64,000 bases of DNA from Tianweitania aestuarii (GCF_018457165.1 NZ_JAFMNX010000003.1:372001-436000), one strand, 5' to 3'; positions 17,418-25,365 are shown, counted from the first letter of the stretch. Numbers and translations: made by a program. Notes: generated from the sequence alone by a model not told the origin.

Positions 17418-18167
17418 ATGGCTGAGACTGATTCCCGTAAGACCCTTGTGCTGACCGGCGCGAGCCGCGGCATCGGTCATGCCACCGTAAAGCGCTTTTC
17501 GCGCGAAGGCTGGCGCGTCATCACCTGCTCGCGGCAGGATTTTTCCGACGATTGCCCGTGGCCGTCCGGTCCGGAAGACCATATCAAGATTGATCTGAGC
17601 GATCCCGAAGATGTCGGTAGCGCGGTTGCTGAAATCCGTCACCGCCTCGAAGACAACAATGGCGAGCTTCATGCGCTCGTCAACAACGCCGCCATTTCGC
17701 CGAAGCTGAAAGACGGCGCGCGGATGAACTCGATCGAAACGCCGATGCATGTCTGGCGCGATGTTTTTCAGGTGAACTTTTTTGCGCCGATCATGTTGGC
17801 GCGCGGCTTGTTCCGCGAATTGTCGGCAGCCAAAGGCTCGATCGTCAATGTCAGCTCGATCGCCGGCACACGCGTTCACCCCTTTGCAGGCACGGCCTAT
17901 GCCACGTCGAAAGCGGCGCTTGGCTCGCTGACGCGCGAGATGGCAGCCGACTTCGGCCCGCATGGCATTCGCGTCAACGCCATCGCACCGGGCGAGATCG
18001 ACACGTCGATCCTCTCGCCGGGAACAGACAAGATTGTTGAGGGGATCCCGATGCGCCGCCTCGGCACGACGGCGGAAGTCGCGGATATCATCTTCTTCCT
18101 ATGTTCCGGCCAGGCATCCTATGTCACCGGGTCGGAAATCCACATCAACGGCGGTCAGCACGTTTGA
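17418..18167 (+). CDS. Short-chain dehydrogenase/reductase (SDR)
   Basis: A 249-residue classical SDR. The cofactor-binding motif is 'TGASRGIG' (TGxxxGxG), the NNA motif is 'LVNNAAISP', and the catalytic Ser-Tyr-Lys are in 'NVSSIAGTR' and 'YATSKAA'. The C-terminal 'SYVTGSEIHINGGQHV' is characteristic of 3-oxoacyl-ACP-reductase-like members. Oxidoreduction of an unknown alcohol/ketone is expected. GGAG lies 9 bases before the ATG. It is 91 bases after the PBP gene and may be transcribed separately. Confidence 0.92.
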   Translation: MAETDSRKTLVLTGASRGIGHATVKRFSREGWRVITCSRQDFSDDCPWPSGPEDHIKIDLSDPEDVGSAVAEIRHRLEDNNGELHALVNNAAISPKLKDGARMNSIETPMHVWRDVFQVNFFAPIMLARGLFRELSAAKGSIVNVSSIAGTRVHPFAGTAYATSKAALGSLTREMAADFGPHGIRVNAIAPGEIDTSILSPGTDKIVEGIPMRRLGTTAEVADIIFFLCSGQASYVTGSEIHINGGQHV

Positions 18168-18227
18168 TGGGGTGCCGCAGACTGCGAAGCGCCTGTTGAA
18201 GTGCGCTCCGCAGCCAAAACGGCATGA

Positions 18228-18680
18228 TCAGGCTGCTTTCAGCAGCTTTTCGATCTCGTAAAGCGGGTGATTGGTCAGCGTCTTGGCGATTTCGCCCGTA
18301 ACCCTGTCGCTGACTTCCTTGTGCATCTGCTTGCGCATTTCGCCCAGCACGCCTGCCGGCGCGACGAGGATCAGCTTCTCGAATGCGTTGCGATGCGCAA
18401 GCTTGTAGAGCTTCTCCGCGATGCCGCTGGCGAAGCGATCTTTTTCGAGCTGGTGCCAGTCGGTTTCTTCAAAGCCGCTATTATGCGGATTGCCACCACC
18501 ATCGGAGTGACGGCCGGGACGATCAGTGCCCTGTTCGCGCGTCGGCGGATTGTCGTCCTTGATCTCGCGGACAACTTCCAGGGTTGGATGTTCATGGTCG
18601 CCCTGATTGCGAAGGAACAACGCCTTTTCACCGTCGGCGACAACGACCCACACGCCGTGTTCGAGCTTGATATCGGACAT
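18228..18680 (-). CDS. Host-attachment/baeRF-family protein
   Basis: A 150-residue soluble protein resembling the 'required for attachment to host cells' family, now grouped with bacterial release-factor-like (baeRF) domains. Visible landmarks: 'VWVVVADGEKALFLRN' at the N-terminus, 'FASGIAEKLYKLAH', and 'LILVAPAGVLGEMRKQM' near the C-terminus. The homologue in Agrobacterium was named for plant attachment, but biochemical function is unclear. GGAG precedes the ATG at 18680, favouring it over one at 18710. An EcfG-type promoter lies about 63 bases upstream. Confidence 0.85.
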   Translation of the reverse strand: MSDIKLEHGVWVVVADGEKALFLRNQGDHEHPTLEVVREIKDDNPPTREQGTDRPGRHSDGGGNPHNSGFEETDWHQLEKDRFASGIAEKLYKLAHRNAFEKLILVAPAGVLGEMRKQMHKEVSDRVTGEIAKTLTNHPLYEIEKLLKAA

Positions 18681-18742
18681 CCTCGTCTCCTTCGTTTGCT
18701 GCAGAAACAAGCAAGATGCTCATGCCACTTGCTTATCGAACA

Positions 18743-18768
18743 AACGCTGATGCGGAGGATGGTGTTCC
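18743..18768 (-). promoter_or_regulatory. EcfG/RpoE2-type promoter for the attachment-family gene
   Basis: Reverse strand: GGAAC (18768-18764), 18 bases ending in C, then GTT (18745-18743). The form GGAAC-N17-CGTT is a strong match to general-stress promoters of alphaproteobacteria. It lies 63 bases upstream of the ATG at 18680 with no other gene between. Confidence 0.68.
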
Positions 18769-18815
18769 AAAACACTGACAAGGCAGGAGGCTGAAAGAGG
18801 GCTTTCCTTGTCTTC

Positions 18816-18839
18816 CAGCAGGCCTCGATACGCCTGCTG
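18816..18839. other. Perfect 8-bp hairpin between two reverse-strand genes
   Basis: CAGCAGGC (18816-18823) and GCCTGCTG (18832-18839) are perfect inverted repeats around an 8-base loop, just beyond the stop of the small NepR-like gene. Neither side carries a run of T, so it is not a classical rho-independent terminator. It could stabilise the mRNA 3' end. Confidence 0.4.
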
Positions 18840-18847
18840 CCCAGGCT

Positions 18848-19045
18848 TTAGCTCAGGCGACGTCCAAGATCGACATGATCGAGACGATCAAGCAGGACTT
18901 CGAGATCGTCCGGCAACGTGCGCTCCATCTTGAACGCCGGAAGATTGTGCAGAAATCGGCTGTTGATTTCTGTGCGGATCTGCCGCCTCAGATTGGCAGC
19001 ACCTGCTGCCTCAACGCCTCTTTTGGTATTTGTCTGCGTCATCAT
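18848..19045 (-). CDS. Small protein (65 aa), possibly NepR-like anti-sigma factor
   Basis: A 65-residue protein. The ATG at 19045 has AGGAG 7 bases upstream, and an EcfG-type promoter lies at 19069-19093. The core 'NLRRQIRTEINSRFL' and the C-terminal 'LPDDLEVLLDRLDHVD' recall NepR, the small anti-sigma factor that holds EcfG until phosphorylated PhyR removes it (typical pattern: LR..., LPd.l..LL..Ld). The middle 'HNLPAFKMER' is unlike NepR, and no phyR or ecfG is adjacent. I therefore call it a NepR-like candidate only. It is probably a genuine stress-regulated small gene. Confidence 0.6.
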   Translation of the reverse strand: MMTQTNTKRGVEAAGAANLRRQIRTEINSRFLHNLPAFKMERTLPDDLEVLLDRLDHVDLGRRLS

Positions 19046-19068
19046 TCCGCTACTCCTGACATTCGGGA

Positions 19069-19093
19069 AACTCGATGACTTTAGAAGGGTTCC
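19069..19093 (-). promoter_or_regulatory. EcfG/RpoE2-type promoter for the NepR-like gene
   Basis: Reverse strand: GGAAC (19093-19089), 17 bases, GTT (19071-19069). The element ends 23 bases before the ATG at 19045 and leaves room for the AGGAG ribosome-binding site. Exact in both conserved blocks. Confidence 0.65.
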
Positions 19094-19308
19094 AGCAAAA
19101 GCCTGATAAGTCTCAGTTTGGGACCAGTAGCGTAAAATTTTACTTAAATGCTCGGTTCACTATGATGATGGGTGTCAAATAGAACATATAAAGAACAAAG
19201 ATGAGGCCGTGTACTTGTTGTGCTGAGTTCGGCCGTTCTACGGCAGCGGCGGGACTCGCCGCGCCGACATGTGCAGCTTTGGTCCGAAGACGCGCGTTTG
19301 ACACACAC

Positions 19309-19333
19309 GGAACTCGGGCAAATCCTGTAAGTT
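19309..19333 (+). promoter_or_regulatory. EcfG/RpoE2-type promoter for ku1
   Basis: Forward strand: GGAAC (19309-19313), 17 bases, GTT (19331-19333), ending 34 bases before the ku1 ATG at 19368. This suits control of a ku gene by the general stress sigma factor, which has been reported for ku genes of Sinorhizobium meliloti. Confidence 0.68.
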
Positions 19334-19367
19334 CTAGACACTGTCCGATCATGTCAGGGGTTCGTTC

Positions 19368-20186
19368 ATGGCGCCGCGTTCGTTTTGGAAGGGCTATCTC
19401 AAGCTCTCGCTCGTCACCTGTCCCGTGGCCATGACACCCGCCACCACCGAAAATGCCAAGGTCAAGTTTCACACACTGAACCGTCAAACCGGCAACCGCA
19501 TCTCCACGCACTATGTCGACGCCGTCACCAACAAGGCGGTGGCTGATGAAGACGAGGTGAAGGGGTATCCGCGCGGCGAAGACGAATATGTCATGCTGGA
19601 AGACGAGGAGATCGATGCCGTTGCGCTCGACTCCACGCGCACCATCGACATCGAGACCTTCGTGCCCAAAGACGAGATCCAGTGGATCTACTACGACAAG
19701 CCGCATTTCCTCGTGCCCGATGACGAGGTCGGCGAGGAAGCCTTTTCCGTAATCCGCGATGCCATGGCGGAAACGGGGAAGGTCGGCATTTCGCGGCTCG
19801 TGATGTATCGCCGCGAACGTGCCGTAATGCTTGAAGCGCGCGACAAGGGCATCATCTTGTGGACGCTGCATTACGGTGACGAAGTGCGCGACGAGGACAC
19901 CTATTTCGGCGCGATCGGCGAGAAGAAGGTCGACACCAAGGAACTGACGATGATCAAGAAGGTCATCGGCGAGCGAACAAAGGCATGGAGCCCCAAATTC
20001 GCGGAAGATCCGGTTCAGGACAAGCTGCTCGACCTCATCGAGGCCAAGAAGAAGGGCCGTAAGGCCAAGCCGAAGAAAAAGGCTGCCGAGCCGCAGGAAA
20101 GCGGCTCGAACGTCATCTCCATCATGGATGCACTGAAAAAGAGCCTGGAAGCCGAAAGCGGCAAGAAGCCTGCCAAGAAGCGCTGA
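19368..20186 (+). CDS. ku: Ku homodimer DNA end-binding protein (first copy)
   Basis: A 272-residue bacterial Ku for non-homologous end joining; it rings broken DNA ends and recruits LigD. The N-terminus 'MAPRSFWKGYLKLSLVTCPV' and 'KVKFHTLNRQTGNRI' are family signatures, as is 'AFSVIRDAMAETGKVGISRLVMYRRE'. The C-terminus is a Lys/Ala/Pro-rich basic tail (about 225-272), thought to aid DNA binding. AGGGG precedes the ATG. It converges on ligD with only two bases between the stops. A second Ku (22777-23658) shares the same fold but differs through most of its length. Confidence 0.96.
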   Translation: MAPRSFWKGYLKLSLVTCPVAMTPATTENAKVKFHTLNRQTGNRISTHYVDAVTNKAVADEDEVKGYPRGEDEYVMLEDEEIDAVALDSTRTIDIETFVPKDEIQWIYYDKPHFLVPDDEVGEEAFSVIRDAMAETGKVGISRLVMYRRERAVMLEARDKGIILWTLHYGDEVRDEDTYFGAIGEKKVDTKELTMIKKVIGERTKAWSPKFAEDPVQDKLLDLIEAKKKGRKAKPKKKAAEPQESGSNVISIMDALKKSLEAESGKKPAKKR

Positions 20187-20188
20187 AA

Positions 20189-22774
20189 CTACCGCTTTCT
20201 GGTCTTTGGCTTGGTAGCCGGCAATGGCACGGCAGCGCTCAGGAAGTCACCCCAAGGATCGCGCTTGCGGTTGGCGACATGCGCGGGAGCATTCTCTACC
20301 GTGAAGCCCGCCGGGTTGATCTGCGGCCCCAGATCGTCCCATTCGATCGGCATGGACACTGCCGCACCGGGCCTTGCGCGCGAGGAATAAGCGGCCACGG
20401 CCGTGGCGTTGCGGCCGTTGCGCAGATAATCAACCAGGATCTTGTTGTTGCGCTTGGACTTGGTGATCACCGAGACATAATCGTCCGGACTGTCGGCAGC
20501 CATCGCTTCGGCCATCTGCTTGGTGAAGGCCTTCACCGTGGCCCAGTCGGCTTTCGGCGTCAGGGGCGACACGACATGCAGGCCCTTGCCGCCGGATGTC
20601 TTCACGAAAGCCGCCATACCCACAGCCTCGAAGCGGGCTTTGATTTCGCGCGCGCCATCGCAGATGCGATCCCACGTCACGCCTTCTCCGGGATCGAGAT
20701 CCATGATGATCGTATCGGGCTTTTCCAGCGCCTCGATCGTCGAACCCCAAGGGTGAATTTCCAGCGCGCCGGCCTGTACGAGGCCGATCAATCCGTCGAG
20801 CCCGTCGATCATCACCAGCGGTTCTTCATCGGGACCATCCTTAGGATCCTTGAAGCGCTTGATCGCCTTGTTGGCGCCGCGCCAGATATGCTTTTGGAAG
20901 AAGGACTGGCCGGTGATGCCGCCGGGGCAGCGCAGCAGGGCGAGCGGGCGGTTGATGACGAAAGGCGCCATGGAACGCCAGACATCGGCGTAATAGTTGG
21001 CGAGACCTTCCTTGGTGACGCCTTCATCGGGCCAGTAGATGCGCTCGGGATGGGTCAGCTTGACGCTTGTAGGAAGGGTCGCGACCTCGGCAGAAGTCGT
21101 TGTTTTTGAAGCGCTTACCGCCGCAACGGGCTCTTCCCTGACGACCTCCGCCGCCGGCTTATCTTCGCGCAGGCCGCGGAACGAGGCATGGCGCAGATTA
21201 TGGTCCCCGGTCCAGCCGCGGAATTCGATCTCGGCCACGAGCTCAGGTTCGACAAACACCACGTCGCGACGCGCTTCGGCGGGCAATTTTTCGGGGAAGG
21301 GGCTTTTGGAAATCTCTATCGAATTCAGTCGCTTATAAAGATCCGCCGCGACCTTGCGGCTGTAGCCGGTGCCGACGCGGCCGATATGCTGAAGCGCGCC
21401 ATTTTCGTGAACGCCGAGCACCAGAGAGCCGATCATCTTCTTGTCGACGGTGGAGGGCACATAACCGCAGATCACGAATTCCTGCCGGCTCGAACACTTT
21501 GATTTCAGCCAGCTTTTCGATCGTCCGGCAGGGTAGGGGTCGTCAGCGATCTTCGAGATCACGCCTTCAAGGTTGAGCTTGCAGGCATGCGCTTTCATCA
21601 CTTCGCCTTCCACGGTGAAGTGGCTGGAATAGCGCACGGTGCCTTCGGGTCCGACGATGCGTTCGAGCTCCGCCTTGCGATCCAGAAGCCTGGCGCCGGT
21701 CAGGTCCTGACCATCCAAGTGCATGATATCAAAGGCATAATAGATGAAGCGATCGCTCCGGCCTTCGCTGAGATCGGACTGCAGCGCGGAGAAATCCGAC
21801 GTGCCGCTTTGCGTTTCGACCACCAGCTCGCCGTCGATCAGCGCAGTTTCCAGCGGCAAGGCGGCAAAGGCGTCGGCCACAGCGGTGCCGAACTTCTTCG
21901 TCCAGTCGAGGCCGGTGCGGGTTAAAAGCCTGATTTCTCTGTGACTTACATGGGCCTGCAGGCGATACCCGTCGAACTTGATTTCATGGATCCAGCGCTT
22001 CCCACCCGGTGCTTTTGCGACCAGTGTGGCGAGGCCCGGCGGGATGAAATCAGGCAGGTCGGACGGCTTCGCTCCCTTGATCGCAGACGCGCTTGCCCGC
22101 TTGGCAGGCGCTTTCTTTCGGCGATTTGGCGTGTCCTTTTGCGGCTCTTTTGGCGATTTGGCTGGAAGCTTTCCGGTTTTTGATGACCACCCCGGCGCTT
22201 CTCTGGCGATTTCATCGAGGCTGCGGCCGGTTTTCACGGACTCCGGCCGTTGTTCGAGGATGTCGCCCTCGTTACCAGAGCGGGCGACGTCATCATCGGC
22301 CTTGATCAGCAGCCAGTTGTCGCGCTTCTCACGGGCACGACGGGGCATCTTCACGAGGTGCCATCGACCGGAGAGTTTGTCGCCTTCGAGCTCGAATTCG
22401 AGATGACCTTTGGCGAGACCCTTGTGCGGATCATAGGTCGGCTTCCAGGTTCCGCGATCCCAAAGAAGAACGGTGCCGCCGCCATATTCGCCCTTCGGGA
22501 TCGTTCCTTCGAAGTCGCCATAATCGAGCGGATGATCTTCGGTTTGAACCGCCAGGCGTTTTTCGGAGGTGTCCAGGCTCGGACCGCGGGTCACGGCCCA
22601 GCTTTTCAGCACGCCGTCGAGTTCAAGCCGGAAGTCGTAATGCAGCCGGGTGGCATCGTGCTTCTGGATGCAGAAACTGTTGCCGGTCTTGGCAGACTTG
22701 GCTTTGCTGATCTTGCCGCGCGGTTCGGCGGTCTGCTCGAAGTTTCGTTTCTTGTTGTAATCCTCGAGTGCCAC
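20189..22774 (-). CDS. ligD: LigD, multifunctional NHEJ DNA ligase
   Basis: An 861-residue ATP-dependent ligase with domain order phosphoesterase - ligase - polymerase. The 3'-phosphoesterase (about 1-190) shows 'KHDATRLHYDFRLELDG' with catalytic His/Asp/Arg. The nucleotidyltransferase (about 240-540) has K-x-D-G in 'HEIKFDGYRLQAH'. The primase-like polymerase (about 575-850) has 'IMDLDPGEGV' metal-binding aspartates and 'KTSGGKGLHVV'. It processes, fills and seals double-strand break ends held by Ku. It starts with GTG two bases after the ku2 stop, so ku2-ligD form one operon. A Lys/Pro-rich linker (about 200-235) joins the first two domains. Confidence 0.97.
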   Translation of the reverse strand: MALEDYNKKRNFEQTAEPRGKISKAKSAKTGNSFCIQKHDATRLHYDFRLELDGVLKSWAVTRGPSLDTSEKRLAVQTEDHPLDYGDFEGTIPKGEYGGGTVLLWDRGTWKPTYDPHKGLAKGHLEFELEGDKLSGRWHLVKMPRRAREKRDNWLLIKADDDVARSGNEGDILEQRPESVKTGRSLDEIAREAPGWSSKTGKLPAKSPKEPQKDTPNRRKKAPAKRASASAIKGAKPSDLPDFIPPGLATLVAKAPGGKRWIHEIKFDGYRLQAHVSHREIRLLTRTGLDWTKKFGTAVADAFAALPLETALIDGELVVETQSGTSDFSALQSDLSEGRSDRFIYYAFDIMHLDGQDLTGARLLDRKAELERIVGPEGTVRYSSHFTVEGEVMKAHACKLNLEGVISKIADDPYPAGRSKSWLKSKCSSRQEFVICGYVPSTVDKKMIGSLVLGVHENGALQHIGRVGTGYSRKVAADLYKRLNSIEISKSPFPEKLPAEARRDVVFVEPELVAEIEFRGWTGDHNLRHASFRGLREDKPAAEVVREEPVAAVSASKTTTSAEVATLPTSVKLTHPERIYWPDEGVTKEGLANYYADVWRSMAPFVINRPLALLRCPGGITGQSFFQKHIWRGANKAIKRFKDPKDGPDEEPLVMIDGLDGLIGLVQAGALEIHPWGSTIEALEKPDTIIMDLDPGEGVTWDRICDGAREIKARFEAVGMAAFVKTSGGKGLHVVSPLTPKADWATVKAFTKQMAEAMAADSPDDYVSVITKSKRNNKILVDYLRNGRNATAVAAYSSRARPGAAVSMPIEWDDLGPQINPAGFTVENAPAHVANRKRDPWGDFLSAAVPLPATKPKTRKR

Positions 22775-22776
22775 GA

Positions 22777-23658
22777 TCAGGACGCCTTGCGCTGTGGTTC
22801 AGCCTTGGCGCGCTTGGCGGCGGCGGTGGTTTTCTTGGGCGCGGCCTTTTTCTTGGCCGAAGCCTTTTTCTTGGCAGTAGCTTTGGCGCTTTCGGCACTG
22901 CGGCGCAGCGCATCCATGAGATCCACCACCTTGGCAGGTGCTTTGGGCTTGGTGACCTGGAAGTCGCGGCCTTCCATCTTGGCTTTCACCAGTTCGGCCA
23001 GCGCTGACTCATAGCGGTCGTTAAAACTCTTCGGGTCGAACTTGCCGGACTTGGTGTTGATGATGTGCTTGGCGAGATCGAGCATTTCGCCGTCGATCTT
23101 GGTGTCTGACATATCGGCGAAGGCTTCCCTAGCCGAACGGACCTCGTAATCGAAGTTGAGCGTGGTCGCGATCAGCCCATCATTATGCGGCCGGATCAGA
23201 AGGTTGCGGACCCGGCGAAACAGCACGGTCTTGGCGAAGGCGGCGGATTTCGACTTTGCCAGACCATCGCGGATCAGCGCGAAAGCATCCTGTGCACCCT
23301 TGTCGGCCGGCGCGAGGTAGTAAGGGCGGTCGAGATAGATGTCGTCGATGTCGTTGCAGGCGATGAAGGCTTCAACCGACAGCGTCTTGTCGCTGTCGGG
23401 CACGGCACTCGCCACCTCGTCAGGCTCCAGCGTGACATAATCGCCCTGGTTGATCTCGTAGCCCTTGATCTGGTCGTCCTTGTCCACCGGCTTGCCGGTT
23501 TCGGCATCGATGAATTCGCGATGCACGCGGTTGCCGGTCTTGCGGTTGAGCGTGTGGAAGGCGATGCGCTCGGAGGTGGAAACGGCGGTGTAAAGCGCCA
23601 CGGGGCAGCTCAGTGCGCCCACCTTGAGGAAGCCCTTCCAGTTTGCCCGCGGTGCCAC
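22777..23658 (-). CDS. ku: Ku DNA end-binding protein (second copy)
   Basis: A 293-residue Ku starting at GTG 23658: 'MAPRANWKGFLKVGALSCPVALYTAVS', 'RIAFHTLNRKTGNRVHREFID' and 'DAFALIRDGLAKSKSAAFAKTVLFRR' are Ku signatures. A long Lys/Ala tail (about 255-293) is strongly basic. It is the promoter-proximal gene of the ku2-ligD operon. Two different Ku proteins in one locus suggest heterodimers or condition-specific pairs, as known in rhizobia carrying several ku genes. An EcfG-like site lies 33 bases upstream of the start. Confidence 0.96.
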   Translation of the reverse strand: MAPRANWKGFLKVGALSCPVALYTAVSTSERIAFHTLNRKTGNRVHREFIDAETGKPVDKDDQIKGYEINQGDYVTLEPDEVASAVPDSDKTLSVEAFIACNDIDDIYLDRPYYLAPADKGAQDAFALIRDGLAKSKSAAFAKTVLFRRVRNLLIRPHNDGLIATTLNFDYEVRSAREAFADMSDTKIDGEMLDLAKHIINTKSGKFDPKSFNDRYESALAELVKAKMEGRDFQVTKPKAPAKVVDLMDALRRSAESAKATAKKKASAKKKAAPKKTTAAAKRAKAEPQRKAS

Positions 23659-23690
23659 GTCTAACGAACTCCTACGCCTCGTTCTTCTAG

Positions 23691-23715
23691 AAAGACGGAG
23701 AAGTTGAATCGTTCC
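23691..23715 (-). promoter_or_regulatory. Probable EcfG-type promoter for ku2-ligD (weaker match)
   Basis: Reverse strand: GGAAC (23715-23711), 17 bases, TTT (23693-23691), ending 32 bases before the ku2 GTG. The -10 block reads TTT rather than GTT, but the more relaxed GGAAC-N18-TT form is satisfied. Position mirrors the exact site before ku1. Confidence 0.48.
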
Positions 23716-23733
23716 AGGATGTTGCGCCGATTC

Positions 23734-24300
23734 CTAGAATCGTTTGCTGAGGAAGGGGGAGGCTTGCAATCCGAAGCGCCAGGGCTGCTCGGCAGCCTTG
23801 GTGATGCCGATGCGCGGACCGGCGATGATCGGGCCAGCAGGCGTTTGGTGGCGGAAGGTGAATGGCGGCTGGTCGAGCGCCGAGCCATCCAGTGCAAAGT
23901 CGATGCCGAGCGCCTGGCAAAGCTTGCCCGGCCCCGAACACAGTAACCGCGCAGCCTCCATCCCGCGCCGCTGCCGCATCAGCTGCAAGCCTTCGGTCGG
24001 TTCGATGGCGCGCAGCAGCACAGCGCTGCCGGGCAGGCAGGTGATGTTGAAACACCAGTGAATGCCATAGGAGCGATAGATGTAAGCCGTACCGGGCGGC
24101 CCGAACATCGCCTTGTTGCGCGCGGTCTGACCGCGAAAGGAATGCGACGCCGGATCGTCCGGCTCATAGGCTTCGGTTTCGACGATGATGCCGGAAGTCT
24201 CGCCGACGCCGAAGACGCAGCCGATCAGGTCAGGCGCGACGGTGATCGCTGGACGGGCGAAGAAGCTTGAAACAAGCTTGGTTTTCGTAAACGCATTCAT
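23734..24300 (-). CDS. DNA-3-methyladenine glycosylase (AAG/MPG family)
   Basis: A 188-residue alkyladenine DNA glycosylase, which excises 3-methyladenine, hypoxanthine and ethenoadenine to start base-excision repair. Motifs: 'ARPAITVAPDLIGCVF', 'IIVETEAYEPDDPASHSFRGQTARNKAMF' (catalytic Glu, nucleotide-flipping region), 'GTAYIYRSYGIHWCFNI' (intercalating Tyr) and 'LLCSGPGKLCQALGI'. Length is normal for bacterial members. It sits upstream of ku2-ligD on the same strand, with 75 bases between, extending the repair island. It is divergent from the A/T-rich orphan gene with 19 bases between starts. Confidence 0.95.
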   Translation of the reverse strand: MNAFTKTKLVSSFFARPAITVAPDLIGCVFGVGETSGIIVETEAYEPDDPASHSFRGQTARNKAMFGPPGTAYIYRSYGIHWCFNITCLPGSAVLLRAIEPTEGLQLMRQRRGMEAARLLCSGPGKLCQALGIDFALDGSALDQPPFTFRHQTPAGPIIAGPRIGITKAAEQPWRFGLQASPFLSKRF

Positions 24301-24319
24301 TGTTCAAAAGTGAAAGAAG

Positions 24320-24844
24320 ATGGCAAAACGTCAAGAAATTCCAACAGCTACCTACGCAGGTAAGGCGCGATTGGTTCTCTCCGATCTGCGACTAGCTATG
24401 CGGCTGTTTGATGAGGCGTTAATCAGAAACAATAAGCAAGAGATCCGCATCCAATGGATCACATGCTTAACACTGGCACGAGCGGTTGGACACGTGCTTA
24501 AAAACAAGGATGTCCTTAGGTCGGAATGGCTAAGAAATGCTATTGAGAAAAATTTCAATAAAATAAAAGAAGATGAATTTCACAACCTTATCTATTGGGA
24601 GTTTATAAACAAAGAGCGAAACCTCCTTCTTAAGGAGTATGGCTCAGCCTTGAGTCTGGACAATCCCGAGTACAAGGGTGGGGAGCATTCAGAGGTCAGG
24701 CATCTGCTTATCGGTGATAGATCATATTCACCCACTGAAGCATTAAAAGCTGCTGCATGCTGGTGGCAGCACCACATTTCCGAAGTCGAAAGCAATGCTC
24801 TTGCAGAGAGATTCAAAACAAAAACTCAATCAAGGACACCCTGA
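24320..24844 (+). CDS. Hypothetical protein, A/T-rich, probably acquired
   Basis: A 174-residue soluble, mostly helical-looking protein. I recognise no family. Codon use is conspicuously A/T-rich (many AAA, AAT, TTA, ATA codons) against the G/C-ending codons of every neighbour, a sign of recent transfer. Internal helices include 'RLVLSDLRLAMRLFDEALIRNN' split around charged segments, and 'LARAVGHVLKNK'. The helical, charged make-up recalls HEPN-like or toxin-linked helical proteins, but no Rx4-6H motif is clear. An orphan antitoxin gene follows 155 bases later on the other strand. Confidence 0.75.
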   Translation: MAKRQEIPTATYAGKARLVLSDLRLAMRLFDEALIRNNKQEIRIQWITCLTLARAVGHVLKNKDVLRSEWLRNAIEKNFNKIKEDEFHNLIYWEFINKERNLLLKEYGSALSLDNPEYKGGEHSEVRHLLIGDRSYSPTEALKAAACWWQHHISEVESNALAERFKTKTQSRTP

Positions 24845-24998
24845 ATAAGTAAAACACTGAAAGAATATTGATAAATCACAATGCAGAGCTTGGCGCCTTG
24901 AAGGCCTTGCCTGGTATGGAGGCTTGGTTGCCCATCGGATCGATAGCTTTGAACTAAGCCGAGAACACGGGGCGCTTCCATGCGGAAATGGTTCGGCC

Positions 24999-25268
24999 CT
25001 AAATTTCAGCGCCGTTGCTGTGCGTTGAACTTTCACAATAAAGCCGATGGCTCTCTCGGATCAGTTCATCCAGATCGATATCTGTGCTCGCCAACGCCTT
25101 GAGCCGGGCGTAGAACGCCTCTGCGGTTTCGCGTGGCGCTTCCCGCATTTCGTAGGCCTCCAGAGCTCGCTCGACAATATCGGTGATCGAGCGGTTTTCC
25201 CGCTTTGCCAAGCGATGCGCCAGATCGTGAGCCTTGGAGCTCCGGCCGGAGAGGTATGGTTCAGCCAT
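24999..25268 (-). CDS. Antitoxin-like protein (VapB/PSK-transcription-factor type), orphan
   Basis: An 89-residue protein with an N-terminal segment 'HDLAHRLAKRENRSITDIVERALEAYE', matching the ribbon-helix-helix-like start of VapB (Rv0623-type) antitoxins, and an acidic C-terminus. AGGA precedes the ATG at 25268; the longer frame back to 25607 is a chance extension through repeat DNA. Antitoxins of this family neutralise PIN-domain VapC toxins, usually encoded immediately downstream, but nothing VapC-like occurs in 24845-24998. It may be a remnant, act on a distant toxin, or serve as a stand-alone regulator. Confidence 0.68.
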   Translation of the reverse strand: MAEPYLSGRSSKAHDLAHRLAKRENRSITDIVERALEAYEMREAPRETAEAFYARLKALASTDIDLDELIRESHRLYCESSTHSNGAEI

Positions 25269-25319
25269 CACTTGTTCCTCGCCAACAGGTGCACGATCAA
25301 TGAGCGAAACCTGCCGCCC

Positions 25320-25365
25320 GACCTGCCACTGAGCCGGCTGGCGACCTGCCATTGAGCCGGCCGGC
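25320..25365. repeat. Two tandem copies of a 23-bp repeat, possibly a mobile-element end
   Basis: Positions 25320-25342 and 25343-25365 are near-identical 23-base units (consensus on the reverse strand GCCGGCTCAATGGCAGGTC) differing at only a few positions, and a degenerate third unit precedes them. Tandem terminal repeats like this occur at ends of IS21-family elements, but no transposase is present. The assignment to an insertion-sequence scar is inference. Confidence 0.45.

Larger units (their letters stand above)
19046..19367. other. 322-base intergenic region with two back-to-back EcfG-type promoters
   Basis: This divergent region separates the NepR-like gene from ku1. It contains an EcfG-type site at each end pointing outward (19069-19093 reverse, 19309-19333 forward). 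The part from about 19125 to 19205 is visibly A/T-rich compared with its surroundings. No credible ORF or RNA gene is seen between the two promoters. Confidence 0.55.

Noticed and set aside
18816-18839. Rho-independent terminator for the NepR-like gene
   Set aside because: The hairpin is perfect but neither strand has a T run after it, so I list it only as a hairpin.
18875-19078. A 67-codon forward frame overlapping the NepR-like gene
   Set aside because: It has no ribosome-binding site or promoter, whereas the reverse frame has both.
24845-24998. A VapC toxin gene to pair with the orphan antitoxin
   Set aside because: No frame in this stretch has a PIN-domain start (hydrophobic-x-D-T/S-N/S) or adequate length.
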